A stretch of 7,144 bases of DNA, from assembly GCA_900549185.1 (NCBI GenBank), contig URNM01000095.1, positions 1 to 7,144 of the forward strand. The letters are read 5' to 3'. Below the pieces are notes generated by a model. That model ran no database searches and was not told the origin of the DNA. It saw only the letters and a program-made list of their open reading frames with translations. The DNA is from an uncultured Collinsella sp. (GTDB taxonomy: Bacteria > Actinomycetota > Coriobacteriia > Coriobacteriales > Coriobacteriaceae). Below, in pieces: positions 1 to 5,237 of this stretch; the stretch's first letter is position 1, and each line of letters starts with the position of its first letter. The position numbers were made by a program, and so were the translations under genes.

Positions 1-453
1 GTGATGGATAACATCCGCTACGGCAACCTGGACGCCACCGACGAGGAGTGCATCGCGGCAGCCAAGCTCGCGGGCGCCGACGACTTTATCACCCGACTGC
101 CCGACGGCTACGACACTATGCTCACCGGCAACGGCGCACAGCTGTCGCAGGGCCAGCGCCAGCTGATTTCGATCGCACGCGCTGCCGTCGCCGATCCGCC
201 GGCAATGATTCTGGACGAGGCCACGAGCTCCATCGACACCCGCACCGAGGCCATCGTGCAGGCAGGCATGGATAAGCTCATGGAGGGCCGCACGACGTTT
301 GTCATCGCGCACCGCCTGTCCACCGTGCGCAACTCCGACGCGATCATCTGTCTGGACCATGGCCGCATTATCGAGCGCGGTAACCACGACGAGCTGATCG
401 CCAAGCGCGGATACTACTATCAGCTCTATACCGGAGCGTTTGAGCTGGAGTAG
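1..453 (+). CDS. ABC exporter, ATP-binding domain, C-terminal fragment (5' partial)
   Basis: This is the last 150 codons of an ABC transporter ATPase; the left window edge removes the Walker A motif and any fused membrane domain. Counting from the first codon in the window, the signature motif is LSQGQ (48-52), Walker B is MILDE (69-73, catalytic Glu73), the D-loop is SSID (76-79) and the H-loop His is H104 in IAHRLS. The order and spacing are those of exporter-type ATPases, which normally follow a six-helix membrane domain in the same polypeptide. The LSQGQRQLISIARA form is common in heterodimeric multidrug/lipid exporter halves, so a partner half may lie just upstream; that is inference. 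All ATPase motifs visible are intact, so the domain should be active. The GTG/ATG at the window edge is an internal codon, not a start. The gene ends with TAG and is followed by stem-loops. The transported substrate is unknown. Confidence 0.93.
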   Translation: MMDNIRYGNLDATDEECIAAAKLAGADDFITRLPDGYDTMLTGNGAQLSQGQRQLISIARAAVADPPAMILDEATSSIDTRTEAIVQAGMDKLMEGRTTFVIAHRLSTVRNSDAIICLDHGRIIERGNHDELIAKRGYYYQLYTGAFELE

Positions 454-464
454 TTCGGCCCGCC

Positions 465-546
465 GAGATGACCGATTTGTCGCTCATTCGTCGGGCATGA
501 CCCTAAGGTCAATGCCCTCCTCTTTCGGGGCAAATCGACTCATCTC
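465..546 (+). other. Nested stem-loop structure downstream of the ABC gene
   Basis: Three complementary pairs are nested in order. The outer stem is GAGATGA (465-471) with TCATCTC (540-546). The middle stem is CGATTTG (473-479) with CAAATCG (531-537). The inner hairpin is GGGCATGACC (493-502), loop CTAA, and GGTC-A-ATGCCC (507-517), ten pairs with one bulged A. The structure starts 11 nt after the ABC stop codon. The inner hairpin is followed by a pyrimidine-rich stretch (518-525), so it could act as a first terminator; the whole fold could also be a 3' UTR structure or a small repeat unit. No reading frame is convincing here. Confidence 0.55.
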
Positions 547-577
547 AACGACCCAAACACAATGCGCCGCAACGAAT

Positions 578-615
578 AAAGCCTCCGCAGCACACACGAG
601 CTGCGGAGGCTTTTC
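578..615. terminator. Bidirectional intrinsic terminator between convergent genes
   Basis: GCCTCCGCAG (581-590) pairs perfectly with CTGCGGAGGC (601-610) around a 10-nt loop. AAA lies just before the stem on the plus strand and TTTTCT just after it, so the hairpin carries a U-tract when read from either strand. It sits between the plus-strand ABC gene and the minus-strand diguanylate cyclase gene, whose stop is at 638-640, and so can end both transcripts. Confidence 0.9.
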
Positions 616-637
616 TATGCCCTCTGTTGTTACAAGC

Positions 638-1729
638 TTACCGTTCCTCGCGTTGCAGTCCGGCTGCCTCAGCTGTCTTTACACGGTTCTTATCGACGTA
701 CATGTTTTTGTCGGCCTGGGAAAAGAGCTCACGCATGGTAGGCGGTACATCAAAATCACTGGAAAGCGCGTAGCCCACCGCATAGCTGATAGGCATGTCG
801 GGGTGAGCCCCGGAATACTCGTTCACGTTCGCACGAACCCGAGCGAGACAGGACCCCACGGCAGCTCGGTCGGCATTCCACAGCACCGCGATAAACTCAT
901 CGCCGCCGTCGCGACCCACAAAGCAGGTCTCGGACGCCACACGCCCCAGCTGCCGGGCAAAAGAGCGGATGTATTCGTCGCCCTTCTCGTGACCAAAGCT
1001 GTTATTGACCGTATGCAGATTGTTAAGGTCGAATACGCACACCGCAACGGGCGCCTCCGCGGAGACAGGCTGCTCCTGCCCCAAGATCTCCTCGCACTTG
1101 TTCTTGTTGGGCAGTCCCGTGGCTTCGTCGAGATAGACTTTGCTCTGCAGCTCGCGATTGAGCGCGGCAGTTCGCACCGCGCGAACAAGTTCGACCGCAA
1201 AGGTCGCCACCAAGCCCACGATGTCGATGATCACCAGGCCCTCGAGATAGTTGAGCGCCGACGCCTTCTCCTGAGAGTAGTCCTCTGCGAGTCGCGTAGC
1301 ATCGTCGCAAATGCCAAAGAACTCCTCGCTCATAGAGATGATGTCGGTGTTCTCATAGCCGACTTCGCGCACGCGGATGATCTCGGTGCAAAGCTCATCA
1401 AAATAATTAGCAAGCTCGGTCATTTTTGCCTGATACTCGTCGTCGTCGAGACGGACGAGGTTGAGGTCGTCACTTCCGTAACGCAAACCGTTGATGTATG
1501 AATCCACGGCTTTGAGCAGGTCATCTTGAGGCTGGCCCGCGTCCTCGAGCTTAACGATTCGCTGCGTGGTACCGCGCACCAGACCGGCGTAGTTGACCAC
1601 GCGCGCCGTGCCCTGGATATCGGAGACGAGCAGCATAACATTGATGAAGAAGAAGATGAGAACTGCCGTGAGTACCATCATGAGCAGGCGCACCGCCTGG
1701 CTGGCCTTCTTGGCGACAGAAGTATTCAC
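638..1729 (-). CDS. Membrane-bound diguanylate cyclase (GGDEF domain)
   Basis: The product should make cyclic di-GMP from two GTP. With the GTG start used here it has 363 residues: a short basic N-terminus, TM helix about 12-37, an extracytoplasmic region about 38-158, TM helix about 160-184, then a GGDEF domain. Visible motifs are DEATGLPN (201-208), metal-binding D234 in FDLNN, GHEKGDEY (246-253), GRDGGDEF with GGDEF at 275-279, and QADKNMYVDK (338-347). The active-site motif is intact. The RxxD inhibitory I-site expected five residues before GGDEF is absent (SETC there), so product inhibition through that site is unlikely. The extracytoplasmic part begins with VNYAGLVRGTTQR (45-57), which resembles the P-box-like segment of PilJ/NarX-type sensors; I infer small-ligand sensing. 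An ATG at 1786 would add 19 residues but has no ribosome site, whereas the GTG at 1729 has GGGGGA eight bases upstream. Confidence 0.9.
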   Translation of the reverse strand: MNTSVAKKASQAVRLLMMVLTAVLIFFFINVMLLVSDIQGTARVVNYAGLVRGTTQRIVKLEDAGQPQDDLLKAVDSYINGLRYGSDDLNLVRLDDDEYQAKMTELANYFDELCTEIIRVREVGYENTDIISMSEEFFGICDDATRLAEDYSQEKASALNYLEGLVIIDIVGLVATFAVELVRAVRTAALNRELQSKVYLDEATGLPNKNKCEEILGQEQPVSAEAPVAVCVFDLNNLHTVNNSFGHEKGDEYIRSFARQLGRVASETCFVGRDGGDEFIAVLWNADRAAVGSCLARVRANVNEYSGAHPDMPISYAVGYALSSDFDVPPTMRELFSQADKNMYVDKNRVKTAEAAGLQREER

Positions 1730-1737
1730 AAGTTCAA

Positions 1738-1743
1738 TCCCCC
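1738..1743 (-). promoter_or_regulatory. Shine-Dalgarno site favouring the GTG start of the diguanylate cyclase
   Basis: On the minus strand GGGGGA lies eight bases before the GTG at 1729-1727. The in-frame ATG at 1786 has no purine-rich site at a suitable distance. A TTGACC hexamer (1791-1796, minus strand) just upstream of that ATG could be a -35 element, which would place the transcript start inside the longer frame and again favour the GTG; no convincing -10 was found for it. Confidence 0.5.
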
Positions 1744-1804
1744 AAATGGCAAAAGAATAGGTGGCGCATAGCGTCTTGTAAATCATGCGGGGTCAACTCT
1801 ATCA

Positions 1805-1839
1805 GATGATTTTTCTAGGACGGGAATTAAAGAATCATC
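1805..1839. repeat. Inverted repeat between the LysR stop and the diguanylate cyclase gene
   Basis: GATGATT (1805-1811) pairs with AATCATC (1833-1839) across a 21-nt spacer. It starts 11 bases beyond the LysR stop codon and lies upstream of the diguanylate cyclase start. It could be a weak terminator for the LysR transcript or an operator for the next gene. It has no strong U-tract and the stem is AT-rich, so the role is uncertain. Confidence 0.35.
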
Positions 1840-1849
1840 GACACGATAG

Positions 1850-2728
1850 CTATTTGAGAAGCTGGGCCATGGCGTTGACGAATTTTTGTACTTGGAGGGT
1901 TGGCTCGAGCGGATAGTGCAAAAAGACCGGCACCTCTCGCCCGCACAGGAACGGTACGCCCACAAAGGCCGGGTGCACGCCCGACCATGCGCCGCAGGTA
2001 AGCACCGCGTCGCCCTTTTCCTCGGCTTCGTTAAAGAGCGCAAAGTCGAAGCTATCCACATCGATCACGTCCACGCCGCCGTCGGCCAAAAGGTCGATGC
2101 GCAGGCTGTCCATGGCATCGTTGCCGTGACGCAGCACGCGCAGACGCATGCCCTCCAAGTCGGCAACCGTGATGCGCGTCTTGCGCGCCAGCGGGCTCGT
2201 GCGCGGAAGGTCGATATAAAACGGCACGTTGACAATGCGGAGCTTTTGGCAGGCGTCGCCCCAGCGCGGGGTAGAAAAACTCGACTGCACCACATCGACC
2301 TCGCGGCCCAAGCTGCGCATGACGGATTCGCGCTCGTCATAGAGGTCGCTTACCGGCACGATCTCAAATCGCAACGATGGCTCCAGCTCGTGCACACCCG
2401 TCCACATCGACAGCGTCTGGCGCCCCGGACACATCATCGACACGCCCAGGCGCACGGCACCGCCATCGCCCGCCGCGCGTCGGGCACGGCGCAGCGCGTC
2501 CTCGGACTGCCGCATGATCGAGCGTGCGTCGTCCACCAGCAGAGCGCCCGCCGGCGTCACCTTGACGCCCGAGTGCGAGCGCTCGAACAACGTGATGCCA
2601 AACTCGGCCTCGAAACCCGACACCTGCTTGACGAGCGCCGGAGTCGACACGCGCAATTTTGCCGCCGCCCGTGAGAAGCTTCCTAGCTCCGCGGCGGCCG
2701 ATATGGCCTTAAGTCGTCGATCGTACAC
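1850..2728 (-). CDS. LysR-type transcriptional regulator
   Basis: From the GTG start the protein has 292 residues, the usual LysR-family length. The N-terminal winged helix-turn-helix spans about residues 4-63, with AELGSFSRAAAKLRVSTPAL (13-32) as the helix-turn-helix core and FERSHSGVKVTPAG (48-61) as the wing. A linker helix follows to about 90, then the two-lobed effector-binding domain (about 92-290). The gene is divergent from the SDR-MFS-Gfo/Idh operon across about 236 bases, the classic layout for a LysR regulator controlling its neighbour and itself. The co-inducer is presumably the operon's substrate or an intermediate, which is inference. An in-frame ATG at 2761 would add 11 residues but lacks a ribosome site; GGGAGA six to seven bases before the GTG supports the shorter form, and family members usually begin only a few residues before the helix-turn-helix. 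Confidence 0.93.
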   Translation of the reverse strand: MYDRRLKAISAAAELGSFSRAAAKLRVSTPALVKQVSGFEAEFGITLFERSHSGVKVTPAGALLVDDARSIMRQSEDALRRARRAAGDGGAVRLGVSMMCPGRQTLSMWTGVHELEPSLRFEIVPVSDLYDERESVMRSLGREVDVVQSSFSTPRWGDACQKLRIVNVPFYIDLPRTSPLARKTRITVADLEGMRLRVLRHGNDAMDSLRIDLLADGGVDVIDVDSFDFALFNEAEEKGDAVLTCGAWSGVHPAFVGVPFLCGREVPVFLHYPLEPTLQVQKFVNAMAQLLK

Positions 2729-2733
2729 GTCAA

Positions 2734-2739
2734 TCTCCC
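2734..2739 (-). promoter_or_regulatory. Shine-Dalgarno site that decides the LysR start
   Basis: GGGAGA on the minus strand lies five bases before the GTG at 2728-2726 (six from the GGGAG core). The alternative ATG at 2761-2759 is preceded by a C-rich stretch with no ribosome site. Confidence 0.6.
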
Positions 2740-2798
2740 GTTTTCGCGCCTGTGACCGCATGGTGCCGCAGGGGGGGGTTGTTTTCGCAGGTCACGCG

Positions 2799-2808
2799 CT
2801 CAATTGAG
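2799..2808. promoter_or_regulatory. Perfect 10-bp palindrome in the divergent control region
   Basis: CTCAATTGAG is an exact palindrome in the divergent LysR/SDR region, downstream of the candidate LysR transcript start. It could be a protein-binding site. A 10-bp palindrome can arise by chance, so this is only a candidate operator. Confidence 0.25.
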
Positions 2809-2828
2809 AATAAACTGCATCGCTCAGT

Positions 2829-2845
2829 GTAAACCTACGGTTAAC
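2829..2845. promoter_or_regulatory. Candidate LysR operator dyad
   Basis: GTAAACC-TAC-GGTTAAC is an inverted repeat with six of seven half-site positions matching. It overlaps the expected start of the LysR transcript, a position suited to autorepression. A second, weaker dyad, ATTCTAA-N5-ATGCAAT (2849-2867), lies next to it and overlaps the LysR -10 element while abutting the -35 element of the opposite promoter. LysR proteins commonly bind such paired sites; the assignment is inference. Confidence 0.4.
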
Positions 2846-2848
2846 GCT

Positions 2849-2857
2849 ATTCTAACA
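2849..2857 (-). promoter_or_regulatory. Candidate extended -10 promoter of the LysR gene
   Basis: Read on the minus strand this is TG-T-TAGAAT, an extended -10 element with five of six matches to TATAAT. A TTGCGC hexamer lies 19 bases upstream as a poor -35, which an extended -10 can tolerate. It would start a transcript near 2842 with a leader of about 115 nt before the GTG at 2728. Confidence 0.4.
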
Positions 2858-2866
2858 AATATGCAA

Positions 2867-2895
2867 TTCACCTGCGCAAATGCAAAGCATACGAT
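2867..2895 (+). promoter_or_regulatory. Candidate promoter of the SDR-MFS-Gfo/Idh operon
   Basis: TTCACC (2867-2872) and TACGAT (2890-2895) are separated by 17 bases, each matching four of six consensus positions for the main sigma factor. Transcription would begin near 2902, giving a leader of about 60 nt before the SDR start. The weak hexamers fit a promoter that needs an activator such as the divergent LysR protein; this is inference. Confidence 0.4.
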
Positions 2896-2964
2896 AACCA
2901 GCGAAAACCACGTGGGTCGATTAATGGGAGCGGCCCACCGGGAGGCACAAGAAGGGAAGTTCCT

Positions 2965-3846
2965 ATGAGCAATTGGCTTAAGCTCGAGGGCGATGTCTGC
3001 GCCGTGACCGGCGCACTCGGCGGTATGGGCGCCGAGATCTGCCGCGAGTTCGCCCGCAACGGCGCCAACGTCGTCCTGCTCGACCTGGACGAGGAGAAGG
3101 TCAAGGCCGCTGCCGCTGACCTCGCTGCCGAGTTTGGCATCCACGCCGAGGGTTACAAGATGAACGCCACCGATGAGGCCGAGGTTCAGGCCGCCGTCGA
3201 CGCCACCATCGCCGACTTCGGCCGCGTCGACGTCCTTGTCAACACCGCCGGCATCCTGCGCTTCGCCGCCATGGAGGACCTGCCGCTGAGCGACTGGGAG
3301 CAGGTGCTCAACGTCAACCTCACCGGTTACTTCATCACCTCGCAGCGCTTTGGTCGCGAGATGATCAAGGCCGGCCAGGGCCGCCTGGTGCACATCTCGA
3401 CCGTCGCCAGTCACTCCCCCGAGACGTTCTCGGGCGTGTACAGCTCCACCAAGGCCGGCGTCAACATGATGTCCAAGATGCTCGCCGCCGAGTGGGGCCC
3501 CTACGGCGTCCGCTCCAACTGCGTCGAGCCCTGCTTCGTTAAGACCCCGATGTCGGCCAACTTCTACGCCGACCCCGAGGTCGAAAAGAGCCGCAGCCGT
3601 CTGATCGCCACGCGCCGCATCGGCGAGGTCAGCGATATCGCCAACGCCGTCATGTTCCTGGCGTCCAAGCGCTCGGACTTTACCACCGGCGACGCCATCA
3701 AGGTCGACGGCGGCTTCTCCAACATGATGGGCGACCTCACCGCCAAGCCCGGCGGCCGTCGCGCCTATGCCGACAACTACCTTAAGAACAAGGGTGTCGA
3801 GCTTTGGTCCGATGAGTCCGGCGTCGCCAAGCCGACTGACCAGTAA
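2965..3846 (+). CDS. SDR-family NAD(P)-dependent oxidoreductase
   Basis: A classical short-chain dehydrogenase/reductase of 293 residues. Its Rossmann motif is TGALGGMG (15-22), Asp40 ends beta-2 (LLDLD) and suggests NAD(H) rather than NADP(H), NTAG (93-96) is the NNAG-type motif, NVNLTG holds the catalytic Asn118, and YSSTK (159-163) supplies Tyr159 and Lys163. The position 13 residues before Tyr159, normally the catalytic Ser, is Thr146 (in HISTVAS, with Ser145 beside it). Thr could replace Ser, or the loop could be shifted so that Ser145 or Ser149 serves. The usual VNxVxPG is CVEPC (186-190). After VDGG (247-250) there is a tail of about 43 residues, longer than in most classical SDRs. The ATG follows AAGGGA by seven bases. 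It is the first gene of the likely operon. The substrate is unknown; an alcohol/ketone on a small polar molecule is the general expectation. Confidence 0.93.
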   Translation: MSNWLKLEGDVCAVTGALGGMGAEICREFARNGANVVLLDLDEEKVKAAAADLAAEFGIHAEGYKMNATDEAEVQAAVDATIADFGRVDVLVNTAGILRFAAMEDLPLSDWEQVLNVNLTGYFITSQRFGREMIKAGQGRLVHISTVASHSPETFSGVYSSTKAGVNMMSKMLAAEWGPYGVRSNCVEPCFVKTPMSANFYADPEVEKSRSRLIATRRIGEVSDIANAVMFLASKRSDFTTGDAIKVDGGFSNMMGDLTAKPGGRRAYADNYLKNKGVELWSDESGVAKPTDQ

Positions 3847-3911
3847 ACCAACCTAACAGGGAGGCCCGCGGATACGACCGCTCCTCTCCCACATCGATTA
3901 GAAAGAGTCCA

Positions 3912-5168
3912 ATGGCTTCCAGCAACTCCAACAAGGGTCGTGCCGTCGTGCTTTCCGCCGCGTGCGTCACCATGTTCTTCATCAGCTCCATCGCGCTGTA
4001 TTCTGTCGTGAGCAAGAACCTGCTCGCCGTCTACCCCGAGTGGTCGAGTGCCCTTACCTGGGCTTTCCCCGTCTTTCAGACCATCATGGCCGTGACGGGC
4101 ATCTTCGCCGGCCGCATCTCCGATAAGATCGGCCCGCGCAACGTCGTGATCGCCGCCGCCGTGTGCTACGGCGTGGGCTGGTTCATGTCCGGCACCGTCA
4201 CCGAGCCGTGGCAGTTCTACCTGTGGTTCTCGCTCGTCGCCGCCATCGGCAACGGCCTGGGCTACAACCCCGCGCTCACCACCGGCCAAAAGTGGTTCAT
4301 CGACAAGAAGGGCCTTGCCTCCGGCATCACCCTGGCCGCTTCGACCGCCGGCCCCGCCGTGCTGTCCCCGGTGCTCGCCTCGCTGCTCATCCCGAGCTTG
4401 GGCATCTTTGGCGCCCTCAAGGCACTCGGCGCCATCTTCTTTGTGACGATCGCCGCCTCCGCCCTGTTCCTGAAGGCCCCCGAGGCTGGCTGGCTGCCCG
4501 AAGGCTTCGAGGCCCCCAAGGGCGGCGCGCATGCCGGCACCTTCGGTGACCTCACACCGGGCGAGATGGTCAAGACCCCGCGCTTCTGGGTCCTCATCGT
4601 CACCTTCGCCTTTGCCGCCACCGCGGGCACCCTGCTCGTGGGCAAGGTTGCCTCCATCGCCGCCGTCCAGCTCTTCGCCGACCCCACGAGCGCCGCGGCC
4701 GTCGCCCTCGGCGGCGTGGTGGTCTCCGTCAACACCTGCGCCAACCTGGTTGGCCGTCTGTCCTTTGGCCAGATCATCGACAAGCTCGGCGCCTACAAGT
4801 CGCTGCTCATCAGCCTTGTCGTCACCATCGTCGCCCTCGTCATCATGTCGATGAGCTTTACACAGGCCATGTTCTTTGTGGCGCTCGCCTTGCTCGGCTT
4901 TAGCTTTGGCGCCCTGCTCGTCATCTACCCGCCGCTCACCGGTGGCGCCTTTGGTACCAGCAACATCGGCGTCAACTACGGCATCATGTTTTTGGGCTAT
5001 GCCGCTTCCACCTGGATCAGCCAGCCCATCACCGCCGTGCTGTATCACGCCGAGGCCGGCAGCGCCGCCTACCAGCAGTCCTTCTACGGCGCCATTGTGA
5101 TCGCCGCCATCGCCGTCGTGCTCACCGTCTACATGATGGTCTCCGACAGCAGGAAGAAGTCCGCCTAG
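3912..5168 (+). CDS. MFS transporter, oxalate/formate antiporter (OFA)-like
   Basis: A 418-residue inner-membrane carrier with about twelve hydrophobic helices in two halves joined by a polar loop (about 188-224). MFS motif A appears as GRISDKIGPRN (67-77) and a degenerate copy, GRLSFGQIIDKLG (281-293), marks the second half. GNGLGYNP (113-120) and KWFIDKKGLASGI (127-139) are the segments typical of the OFA subgroup, which moves small carboxylates, some by antiport. I infer uptake of an organic acid or sugar acid, but subgroup membership does not fix the substrate. The gene starts 65 bases after the SDR stop, with a modest AGAAAGAG ribosome site and a short possible hairpin (3859-3863 with 3886-3890) in the gap. 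It is co-directional with the two dehydrogenase genes, which suggests it supplies their substrate. Confidence 0.92.
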   Translation: MASSNSNKGRAVVLSAACVTMFFISSIALYSVVSKNLLAVYPEWSSALTWAFPVFQTIMAVTGIFAGRISDKIGPRNVVIAAAVCYGVGWFMSGTVTEPWQFYLWFSLVAAIGNGLGYNPALTTGQKWFIDKKGLASGITLAASTAGPAVLSPVLASLLIPSLGIFGALKALGAIFFVTIAASALFLKAPEAGWLPEGFEAPKGGAHAGTFGDLTPGEMVKTPRFWVLIVTFAFAATAGTLLVGKVASIAAVQLFADPTSAAAVALGGVVVSVNTCANLVGRLSFGQIIDKLGAYKSLLISLVVTIVALVIMSMSFTQAMFFVALALLGFSFGALLVIYPPLTGGAFGTSNIGVNYGIMFLGYAASTWISQPITAVLYHAEAGSAAYQQSFYGAIVIAAIAVVLTVYMMVSDSRKKSA

Positions 5169-5176
5169 TTTTACCG

Positions 5177-5207
5177 ATGCGACAAAGGGACAGTCCCTTT
5201 GTCGCAT
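5177..5207. repeat. Perfect 31-nt palindrome (15-bp stem, 1-nt centre) inside the operon
   Basis: ATGCGACAAAGGGAC (5177-5191), a single A, then GTCCCTTTGTCGCAT (5193-5207) form an exact inverted repeat with no mismatch. It lies 8 bases after the MFS stop and 30 bases before the next start. No T-tract follows, so it does not look like an ordinary intrinsic terminator. It may be a REP-like dispersed repeat, an mRNA-stabilising or attenuating hairpin, or a protein-binding site. The shared core GGGAC-A-GTCCC is the kind of motif seen in dispersed intergenic repeats, which is an inference to be tested by copy number. Confidence 0.9.
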
Positions 5208-5237
5208 TCCACCGGTCACCAGTATTAAGGAGTCGAA

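Noticed and set aside
440..1501. A 353-residue plus-strand open frame opposite the diguanylate cyclase
   Set aside because: It runs through the nested stem-loops and the terminator and is antisense to an intact GGDEF gene. It has no recognisable domain.
1886..2674. A 262-residue plus-strand open frame opposite the LysR gene
   Set aside because: It is rich in His and Arg, as antisense high-GC frames are, and is opposite a gene with a complete LysR domain plan.
2824..3414. A 196-residue minus-strand frame opposite the SDR start and the control region
   Set aside because: It is antisense to the SDR Rossmann region, and the part outside the SDR gene covers the promoter region. No family resemblance.
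2965..3846. Assignment of the SDR gene as a bile-acid hydroxysteroid dehydrogenase
   Set aside because: Gut Coriobacteriia have such enzymes, but this sequence does not resemble the 7-beta enzyme I know from Collinsella, and its neighbours suggest a small polar substrate. General SDR motifs do not decide it.
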